Below the pieces are notes generated by a model, which saw nothing but the letters and a program-made list of their open reading frames with translations, ran no database searches and was not told where the DNA came from. Made by a program: the position numbers and the translations under genes. From the NCBI GenBank assembly GCA_002270565.1, contig NQMI01000145.1, positions 51,424 through 115,423 on the forward strand: a DNA stretch of 64,000 bases, written 5' to 3'. The stretch comes from Stenocarpella maydis. Lineage: Eukaryota; Ascomycota; Sordariomycetes; Diaporthales; Diaporthaceae. Of this stretch, positions 48,047 to 59,185 are shown piece by piece. Numbering within the stretch: position 1 is the stretch's first letter; each line of letters opens with the position of its first letter.

Positions 48047-49534
48047 TATCAGCTCAGTCGACTTTATTCATTCCTACAAGGTGGTCACGGCGGGACAAGC
48101 GGGGCTGTTGAGACCAGCGTCCGGCTGCTGCTCCTGCTTTGCATCTTTTATCTGTAAACCAAGACGTGGGCCTCCGGGTCAAGAATGTGCGGGATCGGCA
48201 GATATGATGCCGGAAACTTAGGTGACTATCATTCTGTAGCGTAGACTCCCGGGATGCGAAGGTAGATGCGTGCAGGATGATGTCGTGATCACAGGCAGTT
48301 GCCACATTGAGGAACGGTTGCGCAGCAGTGAACTGTAATGGCGGGGTATAAAGCTTGGCACATATCACGAACGACTGAAAAGGCCGTGGCTACAATGACG
48401 GATGCTTCTTGGCATGCCTCACGGGCGGCATAAACGACAACTCTGGTGTTGCGGAGAACAGAAAGGTCACTAGTAGGGGCTTCTCAGATCCCGCAACGTG
48501 GAGGCCTCGGTTAATGTATCCCGACCTGCATCGTGAAGACGCATCTTCCGATTTATCAGTGTGGAACAAGCGAGCACGATGAAGATGCCAAAGCCCCATG
48601 TGCAGCATGGAATGCCTATCCCCGATATGACCCTACGTGCCCCGTCCGCTCTCTCGACTATAATATTGGAGGTGTGGTAGTAACATGCAGACTGTGATCA
48701 GTTTCGAAGGCCTATATCTTAGACACAACGAAAATCAAAATACCCTCTGAAGGTTTCGAAAACCTGTTATTGTATCTGTGAATATATTTTATATTTCAGT
48801 AGCACGGTAGAAACATGCCCCTGGCAATCCAGTGAGGTTAATATTATGCTCATGTGATGTTTGGGGGGGCAATCAATGGCCCAGTCCGAGTCATCCTTGA
48901 CTTGTGTTTGTTCTGACCCTCGAACTCCCCCATTGTTAGAGATAAGTTTCACCCATATTTCACCCTCATCAACAACCTTGTGCATTGTTGTGCTCGGAGT
49001 TTCGTTTCGGTTCTTCCCGGCCGGATACACCTGCACATAGAGGCCCGAGAAGGGCAGGGTTCTTTGCACTAAGGATGAAAATATGGACGCTTTAGGTTAG
49101 ACCTCAGCCTCTGGTTAAGTTGTCCGGTATTTGGATAATGATTGCCTACAAAGTCTGGCCTTCCTTTCCACCTCACTCAATCACGATTTACACTGTGAAA
49201 TGCCCAGGTGGACACTGTCTCCTGGAGAAACCACACATGTACCGGGGGGATGGCTACATGAGTAGTTATCACAGACCAAACGCACGCATCCTTCACGCTT
49301 CTAGAGATATCACCCTCTTCATAGCTCTTTTTCACCACGCCAAGAGCTGCTTTCACTAGTCAATTTCCTTGGGCTGCTACGAGATTGCAACCTCTGCGAT
49401 CCTTTCCTCCTTACTTCTATGCTTTACCCGGTATCAAAATCTGGGTCCAGTTCTGATAATCATGACGACGTTTGAGAAGACCTATAAGGAGCAATCATAA
49501 TTTCCAACCTGTTCCGTACCGAACTGGTACCTCG
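48047..49534. other. Intergenic
   Basis: About 1.5 kb upstream of the M28 gene and downstream of the decarboxylase-like gene. A 100-codon minus-strand frame at 48,767-49,069 has no recognisable features and was not called. Nothing else is supported. Confidence 0.6.
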
Positions 49535-50717
49535 TCACTTTGAGGTCTCAAGTGGCAATTTGAAGGTCCTGATAGCATTCCCCCGAGCTACTTCCTCCTT
49601 CTCGTCAGGCGCGAGATCCACCCCTTTCCACCAGTCTTGAGCCTCCTTGACCGAGTCATAAGGGTAATCTGTGAATTTATGAGTGACTTGCTCCCACGAT
49701 AGATATCTCTGGACAGGCTGATGATTCTCAGACTCACCAATAGAGAACATACACCTCTCAATGCCGATTTGCTCGATACAAAACTTCAGACCGGGGGTTG
49801 AGAAGTCGCCTGACGTTGTGATTGAGACATTGTGTTTGAAGTAGTAGCTGTAGTCTTCTCTCGAAGGCCTGGTGGCTTTCTTGACTGGCTTGTTGTACCA
49901 GTGATCTGCCCGCCAGAGGTTGAAGGGAATGCTAGCATCATGTCAGATCCACTGCGTGTGGTTTCACAACCTCGGTTGCATCTGACTCAGACAGGCAGAC
50001 TTACCCTTCACCGAGGTGCCCGGCCACGACTTGTACATTAGGAAACCTGTCGAAGATACCACTCGAGCAAAGCGCATAAAGGTGGAAGCTCAGATCGAGG
50101 TGGAACGAGACAGCGGCTCCGAGGAGATGCTTGCGGGGCCCCCATTTCGCACCGGATCCTTCGAGCTCCTGTGCGATGGGGTACCGAGGGTGCAAATAAA
50201 TCGGGACGCCCAGGTTCTCAACCTCCTGCCAGAATGGTTGGTATTCCGGTGCATCGTAGTACTTCTTCCCTGCGCCGTCTTCGCCACAGGTCTGGAAGTC
50301 ATTCACCATCGCTCCGAACATCCCAAGGTCTTTCACCGCCCTTCTAAGTTCCGCGGCTGCTTCGGCCGCGTCGTGCATGGAGAGAGAGGCGAGCGCTCCG
50401 AACCTGCTCGGGTTCTTATTGACCTCGCTGGCCAGCCAGTCGTTGGCGTTTCTGGCAATATTGCCAGCTCTTACGGGGTCCCTCTCGCCCTGCGCACCTG
50501 GGGAAGTCAGGGATAACAACATGTACTCAACGCCCTCAGCATCCATCTCGCTGAGGCGCTGGCCGTGGATATCCATGAGCTTTTGCGTCAGGGAATGGTG
50601 TTTAAGCTGAGAAGCATCCTGGCCAGGCGCGAAGAGCGATGCCGTTTCTGCCATCCACGAGATGCCCTCGGGGTCGAGGACAGCCTCCTCTATAGCGACC
50701 GTGCCTCTTGGAGCCAT
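49535..50717 (-). CDS. Amidohydrolase-2 decarboxylase, 2,3-dihydroxybenzoate/gamma-resorcylate type
   Basis: Predicted TIM-barrel, divalent-metal nonoxidative decarboxylase of aromatic acids (ACMSD / 2,3-DHBA decarboxylase family). Three exons: 50717-50005, 49931-49738, 49668-49535; 346 aa. Visible features are the N-terminal VAIEEAVLDP, SPGAQGERDP, GVPIYLHPRYP near 165, VVAGHLGEGIPFNLWRADH across the first intron, VSITTSGDFSTPGL, and MFSIDYPYDS across the second intron (the family's metal-ligand Asp). The first motif is EEA rather than the EEH of many relatives; I recall the same Ala in a fungal 2,3-DHBA decarboxylase, which would favour that activity. It is head-to-head with the aldehyde dehydrogenase across 850 bases, consistent with co-regulated aromatic catabolism. 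Confidence 0.88.
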
Positions 50718-51567
50718 GTCTCAGAATCACAGGATTATGTTCTTTGAATCTGACGGACAGCGAGCGCACTCAGAAGAGGGGCCGAGGGGTTCGGCGTAGC
50801 GGGGTGGTCAGCAGGGTGTCTCAGGTAAAATGGTGTGCAGCTGCCATGGAGCCTCAGATGGACCGGAACAGATGTGAATGTTGCCAGATAGGCTGTCCCT
50901 GGAGCCGAGCCCATGACTTGCCACTCGAGTGAGAGACATTTCACCGGATTAATACGTCTTCGGGAACCGCGGGGACTCTTGCAAGTGTCAGGGCACTGCA
51001 CTGTGCAGTCGGTGATGTGGCCCTCGGCAAACGGTTGTACGACCAAAGAACGCAGACCCCATGTATCTGCAGTGGTTGGCCAAATCCGTCACCTAAATGT
51101 CACTTTCCTGATGCCGAAACGGCAATAGCCTACTCAGTATGAAGCCCCTCAGGAAGAATTATGCCCCGCATTGTCGGGCAACGGGCCCCAAGGTCTGGGC
51201 ATCCTATGCACACAGCGTCATCTGCCGATGATCCAGCAGTGAATGTTACCTGTTCGCCCTCTGGGTGCTGATGTACCCACGGTAAATTGCTCGAGATTGG
51301 GACGCCCAGGCATACAACCTCGCTGTGAAAAATACGCCAGGTACCCACAGCAGCTAAATATTAATAGTGGGTGCTGCAGCCAAGCATCACATGCATTGAT
51401 GCGCAGCGAGACGAGACGCAACATAATTGTTGCTCCCGCATCCCAATAGTCCTCTTCGCCCCTCTGAATCTTCTGGCCGTCCTCCACGGTCGACGTTCAC
51501 CATCAATACCCCCAACAAGATAACCTTTGCCGAGACCTCAGAACGGAATCGCCCCTATATCAAGATC
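50718..51567. promoter_or_regulatory. Shared divergent promoter region
   Basis: 850 bases between the start codons of the decarboxylase and the aldehyde dehydrogenase. The head-to-head layout suggests common control. I could not pick out a convincing activator site. A longer ALDH N-terminus could reach into the right end. Confidence 0.45.
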
Positions 51568-53184
51568 ATGACTGCAGACGGGCACAAGACCAACGGCGCA
51601 ACGGCCTTTCAGCCTCGTATGCTCATCAATGGCGAGGTAGGGTAACCAAGTCCCGGGCCCCACAGGCCACACATGTCTGGAACTTCATGGTTACTGACGG
51701 GGCTTTGGTGACAGCTTGTAGAGGCGTCAGACAAGAAGACATTCGCACTGTACAACCCGGCAACTACTGGCAAGCTTGCAGATGGTACGGAGCCCACGGC
51801 CAAGCACGCACCCAGGCACTGATGATGGATGATATATACAGTCCCCGAGGCAACTGAGCAGGACACCAATGCCGCCGTGGCCGCAGCAAAGGCGGCCTTC
51901 CCGTCATGGTCGGAGATGCCCCCCGCAAGACGCGGGACCTACATGCACAAGCTCGCGTCTCTGATCCGGAGCCATAACGAGGAGCTGGCAGTGCTCGAGG
52001 CCCAGTCCATGGGCAAGCCCGTGACGGGCTACTTCGACGCCTACGCAGCAGCAGGCAAGTTCGACCACTACGCGTCCTCGTGGGAGCAGATCAAGGGCGA
52101 GAGCAGCCTCAACACCCCAGGGCACATCAGCATGACTTTGCGCCAGCCCTACGGAGTCGTGGCCGCAATCATCCCGTGGAACGTCCCCCTGCTCTTCTTT
52201 GCGTCCAAGTCCGCGCCCGCCCTGATCACGGGCAACACCGTGGTGGTCAAGACGAGCGAGAAGGCCCCGCTCGCCGCAGCAAAGGTCGCGGAGCTCATCA
52301 AGGAAGCCGGCTTCCCACCCGGCGTCTTCAATGTCATCTCCGGGCACGGGAACCCGTCCGGCTCGGTGCTCTCGTCTCACATGGATGTTCGTGCCCTCAC
52401 CTTTACCGGCTCGGCCCGCACGGGGAGGCTCATCCAGGAGGCGGCCGCCAGGTCGAACCTCAAGAAGGTCATCCTGGAGCTCGGCGGCAAGTCCCCAGCG
52501 CTGGTGTTCGAGGACGCCGACCTGGACAAGGCGGCCGCCGACACGAGCCATTCTATCCAGCAAAACAGCGGCCAGGTCTGCATGGCCAACAGCCGCGTGT
52601 ACGTGCAAAAGAGCATCGCCCCAAAGTTCATCGAAGCGTTCCAGAAGAGGTTTGCACAGGTCACCGCTGGCGACCCCACCAAGAAGGAAACAAACCATGG
52701 ACCACAGGCGGATGAGTTCCAGTACAAGAACGTGCTGAGGTATATCGAGGAGGGCAAGAGTTCCGGTGGCTCACTTGCAATGGGAGGCCAGGGCAAGCTG
52801 GACAGCCTGGGGGGGTACTTCATTGAGCCGACGGTTTTCCTGGACACCCCGGAAGACTCTAGGTTCATGAAGGAGGAGATATTCGGGCCGGTGGTCAACA
52901 TCAGCACGTTCGAGACCGAGGAGGAGGCCATCAAGGTCGCAAATGACACCGAGTTTGGCCTCTACGCGGCGGTATTCACCAAGGATATAAACCGCGCCAT
53001 GAGGGTCGCCAAGGCGTTGGAAAGCGGCTATGTGGGGATCAACTGCACGAGCCCCAAGACCGCCGTCGACATGCCCTTTGGAGGTTACAAGTCCAGCGGC
53101 CAAGGGCGTGAAGGGGGCACAAACAGCCTGGACAACTATTTAGAGGTCAAGACTGTCCTGATCGATCTTGGGTCACGGCTGTGA
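51568..53184 (+). CDS. NAD(P)-dependent aldehyde dehydrogenase
   Basis: Predicted ALDH-superfamily enzyme oxidising an aldehyde, possibly aromatic, to the acid. Three exons: 51568-51636, 51715-51784, 51842-53184; 493 aa, the family norm. The first junction gives MLINGELVEAS and the second gives KLADVPEATEQD, both typical N-terminal ALDH sequence. Further markers are IIPWNVPL, TGSARTGRLI (cofactor loop), LELGGKSPALVF with the general-base Glu, NSGQVCMANSR with the catalytic Cys near residue 285, and EEIFGPVVNI near the C-terminus. It is convergent with the FMO at 53,402. With the decarboxylase and FMO it fits oxidation of a benzaldehyde-type compound ahead of ring hydroxylation, but betaine- or aliphatic-aldehyde activity cannot be excluded. 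Confidence 0.92.
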
Positions 53185-53401
53185 TGGGGACCATGGCGGT
53201 AGTGTGTTATGTACCTGGGGGACATCCGGAAGGACCCCGAACGTACGAATCCAATTCGTTACTTTTGTTCAGTGTAGAAAATATATGTTCACTAGATATG
53301 AAAAGTACCTTGTACAAACAAGCAAGTCGAAACCTAACTTATCTATTCGATTCTAGGTTTAGGCAGGAAAAAAATGGTAAACTAGAAAACCACCTCTAAA
53401 T

Positions 53402-54882
53402 TTAGGTCGTAATTACAGATTGAACAGTCTCTACTTGCTCAACGAATGCATGGTTGTCCTCAACGCCGTTCCCGGGCTGGCGGGAGTGCCGCTTGAATAT
53501 CTCGTCAAAGACCGTCTCGGCATGAGTTTCCGCATCATGGAGATGAATCCACTCGTCACGGGGAAATCCGATGCTCGTCGGGTCTTCCCGGACCTTGTTC
53601 CAGTCAGTCTTGTGCCACATGTCTCTGGTGGTCTCGCCGGTCTTCTGCACGGCCTTGACGCGGTCGTATCTGCGCCTACAGTCAGCAAAAACTGCCGTGT
53701 ATATATGTTTCCGGGAGTAACGACTGTGAGGACACATACCTGATCTCCTCGTGTGTCTTGAGTGCCGCCTGCACGTTCTCCTTCCCGGCTCTCCGGAGAC
53801 ACACAGCAAGCGTGGTGCCGTCTTCCATGGCCTGAGTAGCCCCTTGGGCACTGGTCGGAAGGAAGGGGTGCGCCGAGTCTCCCAGCAACAGGATCCTGCG
53901 CTCTTTGCTCACCCAAGTGGGAAGTGGGTCACGGTAGACCAGCTTCCAGTCAACGAGGCTAGGGGTCTTCTCAACTATCGCCTTGCAGATGGGGTCCCAC
54001 CCTTCGAGGACCTTGTAAACGTCTTCGAGCTTCCCGGGGAAGGACCAAGACTCGTCGATGTCGTGCTCGTCTCTGTGGGTGAGCACCCAGCAGCAGTCAG
54101 AGCCATTCTTGATGGTGGAGAAGAGGAAATGCACGTCTGGTCCAATCCAGCCGTTGAAGGTGTCCCCGTTCTCACAAAACTCCTTGGTGCGAGGATCCTT
54201 GATCATGTCGTCGTTGGGAAACCTGAACCGGGGATGAGCACGGTTGGCTCTTTGCGTTAGAGGGGCTCCATGTCGGATGTACGTACCATGCTCTCCAGAC
54301 AGCATAGCCGCTGCTCTTCGGCTTGTCCTCGTACCCGAGCACGAGCTCCCTGGCCTTGGACCGAACACCGTCTGCGCCGATCACCACATCTGCAACGACC
54401 CGCTCGCCGCTCTTCAAAATGATCCCGGCCTCTTGGTCAGTCTCGAAGTAGTTGGAAACACTCGCTCCGAGGTGGATTGGGATCCCGAGTTCATCCTTTG
54501 CATAGTCGAAGATCACCTGGTGAAGCTCGCCCCTGTGGCCGTTGAACATGGGTGCCTCCTTGTTCTGCTCCGGGGTTTTCTGGTGGAACATGACCTCCCC
54601 CGTGTCGTACTTGTGGATGCGGAAGCCATACTCGCGCAGGTCAATGCTGAGCTTGCGCAGGCGGGCCGAGACTTCGCCGGGTTGTTTTCCCCAGCGGTGG
54701 AAGATGCGGCCCGCGTTGGACCCGAAGGAGATGATGTCGCCGAGGACCTTGAGCTCCGGGAAGGACTCGTAGACCTCGACGTCGTGGCCGTGGCGGTGGC
54801 ATTCGATAGCCGCAGTGAGGCCGCCAAAGCCTGCCCCCACGATCACGACCTTGATGCCGGTCTTTGGTTTGGTGGTGTCCAT
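53402..54882 (-). CDS. FAD-dependent monooxygenase, salicylate-hydroxylase-like
   Basis: Predicted group A flavin aromatic hydroxylase. Three exons: 54882-54287, 54222-53740, 53669-53402; 448 aa. It has VVIVGAGFGGLTAAIECHRH at the N-terminus with VEVYES after it, VVIGADGVRSKARELV near 180, and LLLGDSAHPFLPTSAQGATQ with the GD motif. The long C-terminal tail is helical (TRDMWHKTDWNKVREDP). An upstream Met at 54,954 is possible; 54,882 places the FAD motif at the usual distance. It is convergent with the ALDH (217 bases) and divergent from the MFS gene at 56,070. In sequence style it is further from the two cluster FMOs than they are from each other. A catabolic hydroxylation yielding a catechol is likely (inference). 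Confidence 0.9.
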
Positions 54883-56069
54883 GGCTCCCTGATTGGGAAT
54901 GCAGCCTTGAGATGCGTGGTCTGTTCTGTGGCGTGGTACAAAGATGGCTGTCAATGCTGTGCTCTGCCAGCTGATGTGTGCCTCTTGTTGGGGTAGAGCT
55001 GCGTGCTCGGGGGATGGAGATTGATTGCTAGAAGTACCTGTCGGCCCATCGGCAGAGGTGAGTTCACGTCAATAAGTAGCGCCTGACAGGGGGTCGGCCA
55101 ATGCTCCGTAGACCCAAGTTCAGTGTTGTTAGAAGTGTGTTACTACACTATCAGACGGCCCATTAGTTCTGGCTGCCCTGCCTGACGTACATGTCGGCAC
55201 GGTTGGTGGCCACTGCAGGGTGGTAGATATCCCGCGGGTCATCTAAATGGATTAATTACAACGGGCTGTGATTCCTGCACCAGGTGCCAGTTCGAGCCCG
55301 TGGCCCCCGTCGACGGTCATGTCTCCCCTCCCCGCTCTGGCCGCACTCCATCGCCTCTTATTGCTTTTTCGCCAGACCTGATCCCGTGGATGGATCAGCA
55401 CTGGGGGCTGATGTGATCGGCCTGCAGAAGTGCCGCCCGTCTCAACATCAGTCAGCCATGTCAAAGCCGGCGCTATCTGGCCCTCCATCTGAATACGCGC
55501 TGTCACAGCATGCCCTTGCTTTCCCCGCAAAGCTACCCCATATTCCGGGTGGGTCTAGTGTACATTAGGGATGGTCGACGAGGAGGAGTTACCCCGGATG
55601 GATCGGTGGAGCGGTGGGGGCTGTAGTGCCAGACAACATCTAACAGGCCGGCAGTTATCCCATTTGGCCAGATGCGTTCTCCAGGACTCAACTTGGTGCA
55701 GCCTGTTGTGTGACATCGGGCCCTGGCACGGGCTTCGGCACGCTATTTGTTGCCCAGCAGCTGGGATGGGGCGGCAAAATGCACCATGCAGACGAATCTC
55801 CCATATTGGCTAAGTGATGGGAGATGTATCAAGGGAAATGGTAGGAGGGTGGTCGCATTGCATCGCATGGTCGACCTCGGGCGGGCTCGAGCACTTTCAG
55901 GTCCCAGATATGAAAGCTGTCTCCTCTCGCTCTCCCCCGGACCTCTCTGAGAGTAATAGCACCCATGTGGTGAATCCCGCCCTCTCCTGGCCGCCTTCAT
56001 TCGATACTCCAGGGTCGTTCTTCATCTCCTGCAAATCACGGGCTTCCTTAAGCCCAAATCACCTGTACG
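54883..56069. other. Divergent promoter region
   Basis: About 1.2 kb between the FMO and the sugar-porter-type MFS start codons. Only short open frames without features are visible. Shared regulation is inferred from layout alone. Confidence 0.5.
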
Positions 56070-58199
56070 ATGAAGCCGGATCTCACTGTGGAGTCTAAAG
56101 CAACAAACTCCAGCGATGGATCCCAGAGTCCTACCAGGGGCTCTCCCAAGCGAACGTACTCGATCAAGGACCATTGGAAGTGCCTCGCGGCATGTACACT
56201 GGTCTCCATGTGCCCTTTCCAATATGGTAGGCCCTGCTACAGATACCCAGATTGCCCTCCGACAGCACCGCTGACCCGCACGGTTAGGGCTGGATTTTGG
56301 TCTCATAGGTGGTCTTCAAGCCATGATAGGCTTCCTCAAGGCACGTATTCAGACGAACGCCCACCTGTCCGCTACCCCGGCCGTCCCCCTGCGCTGCCTT
56401 GTCCTGTTTACCCGCCGACGATTCGCCTAACATCTAGTAGATATTCGGACATGAAGCACCGGAGACGCCGCTGGGATGGAACCTGTCGACAGAGCGCCAA
56501 CAACTTATATCGTCACTGATGACCCTCGGTGCCTTCTTGAGCTCGTCAACCGCCGGCCCAGTTGCCGCCTTCATGGGCCGCAAGCCCAGTATCTGGACCG
56601 CCAGCCTCTTGTGCTGCGTTGCAAACGTCATCATGATGGTAACAACAAATATCAATGCTATATACATCGGCCGTTTGCTGCTGGGGCTGGCGAATGGTCT
56701 TTTTATGACATTCTCCCAGCTGTACATCCAGGTAATTTTCCTCGGCACAGGCATTGCCTCGGTGCCTTGGTGGCCGTCGTCGCTGACTGGGCTCCGAACA
56801 GGAATCTGTGCCGGCACGCTACCGAGGCCTGATGATCTCGTCGTTCCAGATCTGGACGTCGTTCGGGAGTCTAATCGGCACCGTGGTGGACAACTTTACA
56901 GCCAAGATCCTTGGGAGAGAATCGTACCTCATCCCGCTGGGGCTCATATACATCATCCCCGTTATTATGTCGATCGGTCTCATCTTCATTCCCGAGTCTC
57001 CCAGGTGGCTTCTCCAGCATGGCCAGAGGGACAAGGCTCTCAAGTCGCTACTCTGGCATCGCCCCTACGACCGGGCGGAGGCAGAAGAGGAGCTTAAGGA
57101 CATGGAGGAGGCCATGAAAGGAGAGGAGAAGACAAGGAAGGATGCTGCCATCAAGGACATGTGGACACACCCTGTGGACCGCAGGAGGACTATTTTGGCC
57201 GTCTGCGCAGTCACGCTTCAAGGCGCCTCTGGCGCAATGTACATGATCGGTAGGCACATCCCGCTCCGGGCCTGTCCGGGTTGCCAATATGCATGACCCC
57301 CTTACTGACCATCATCAGCTTATGGCACCTATTTCTTCGAGATGGCCAATATTGGTAATAGCTTCGAGAACTCGTGTATTCTGACGGCGGTTGGTGTCCT
57401 TGCCATCATCGTCAACAGTGCCGTCGTCACACACATCGGCCGTCGTCGCGTCTTCCTCACCGTGGGCTTGTTAATCTGCGGCTTGTCCCAGCTTCTCACA
57501 GCAGTCATCTATACCATCCAGCCAGGCACCCAGTCGACTGGGAAGGGCATTGTTGCACTCGCAGTCGTGTACATATTTGGGTACAACGTAAGTATCGGTG
57601 ACTATGCGTAGTTGCCGCCTGCTGACGATACGTAGGGAATGGTGGCGACGTACGCCTGGATATCGGGTGGAGAGCTGCCCTCGCAGCGGCTCCGTTCGTA
57701 CACCTTTGGCCTCGCGACAGCCGTCGGCTTCTTCGCCGCCTGGCTTGCCACATTCACCGCGCCCTACTTCATCAACCCCGAATCTCTCAACTGGGGGCCC
57801 AAGTACGGCTACATCTGGACGCCATCATGTTGGCTTGCGGCGTGAGTCTCCCATACACCCAGACTACCTAATGCGATTTCCTGATATGCTGACATCGGGA
57901 AAGTGCCTGGGTGTTCTTCTTCCTGCCTGAAGTCAAGGATCGCTCGCTGGAAGAGATTGATGAGATGGTAAGCCCCGAAAGACCCCCCCCCCTGCAGGCC
58001 CAACAACAAGGAGTCAATACTAATTTGGGATGATTCTCAGTTCGAAGCGCGGCTCCCCGCCAGAAAGTTCCGCCAGTACGTGTCGGTTGGTCGGGCTGCC
58101 CGCGAGGCGGAGAAGAAGGAAGCAGAGGTCGTACACGCGGAGGAGGTCGTTTGGGCCGATGGGAAGGCGGCTTCGGAGGCTGCTACGGCCATCGCTTGA
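56070..58199 (+). CDS. MFS transporter, sugar porter family
   Basis: Predicted 12-helix sugar-porter-family permease. Eight exons: 56070-56226, 56288-56340, 56441-56731, 56802-57249, 57319-57587, 57636-57841, 57904-57967, 58041-58199; 548 aa. Markers are YGLDFGLIGGLQAMIGFLK (helix 1), GPVAAFMGRKPS, VPARYRGLMISS, PESPRWLLQHGQ, THIGRRRVFLTVG, GGELPSQRLRS and PEVKDRSLEEID, in the order expected. The second intron (56341-56440) needs a GC donor (GCACGT), since no in-phase GT site exists before the conserved IFGHEAPETPLGW. The family includes hexose, disaccharide and quinate carriers. Position next to the decarboxylase, ALDH and FMO suggests uptake of an aromatic or alicyclic acid, but a sugar remains equally possible. 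Confidence 0.9.
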
Positions 58200-59185
58200 T
58201 ACGGCCGTGAAGGCCGGTGCTTCGACCTGCCTTTCCAGCTTGCAGCGGCCCTCGGGTGCTAGTCTATATAATTTCAAGGGGTGGCTGGACTGCTTGGGAC
58301 AACCGAGAGAAGTCCGTTATGCTTTCCATGTTCTTCATATCCAGCAACCGTACGTTCCGAGCTTTGCAATATACTCTCTGGAGACTTGGTGCTTCTGTTG
58401 TTTATTCGCGGACCAATGCCATGTTTCTAGTGCATATGAACTCGTGGAATTTGTGGCAGTACGCTCATAGGTATACATCACGGCTGATACGAGGTGACCG
58501 AACTTGCCAAGAATATTTATGTGAGCCAAAAGGGCGAATCTAGCCACGCCCTTCGGTTCGGCTACTGGATCTGGATCAATAACCGGCAGAGTTTCCTCCT
58601 TCATGTCCACAACTCCATGTGTTCCTGGGAGCCCTTGACGGCGCGTGCCGTTAATATACCCCCATCCCTTCTATTGATGTCGACTGCGCCATTCGGATGC
58701 TCTTGAGACGAGGTGTACACCATGTCAACCCAGCACCGGAGTGTCTTTCTGCTACATACTCCCATACGCCCTAGTTAGCTGCCGTATCAGTTGCTCAGAA
58801 GCTGTTGCTCCAGGTAAAGAGTGAATCTTCAGAGTCCGTCTTGTTTGTTTGACACCTTCTCAGGGCTGCTCAAGCCATCCTTGCTGGTGCTCATGTATGA
58901 ATCGCCACAAATGCTTCCTGTTGCCGGGTTCAGACCGGGGCACGGGCCTATGATCTCGGGAGCGGCGCCGAGTGGGACCGGGTTTCAATGCAATGTCCCG
59001 TCTCTGCCCCGGCCGCCGTTTCGGGGCGCAGCGTTGAAACAGCTTGGCGCTTGGCGCGTCCGCGCCCTGTTGCAGACGACCGAATCCCCAAGAGGATTAA
59101 GCATCTTTGTCTGTTCCACCCACAAGACAATCCGATCTGCCTCCAAGAGAATGCAAGAGGATAACACTGTGCTCCGTCGCATAGA
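58200..59185. other. Intergenic
   Basis: About 1 kb between the MFS stop codon and the next start. No supportable gene; probably 3' and 5' flanking sequence. Confidence 0.6.

Noticed and set aside
48767..49069. 100-codon minus-strand open frame in the M28-decarboxylase gap
   Set aside because: Short, without domain, signal peptide or conserved context.
51904..52698. 264-codon minus-strand open frame inside the aldehyde dehydrogenase
   Set aside because: Antisense shadow of a catalytic-domain exon with high GC; the translation is low-complexity.
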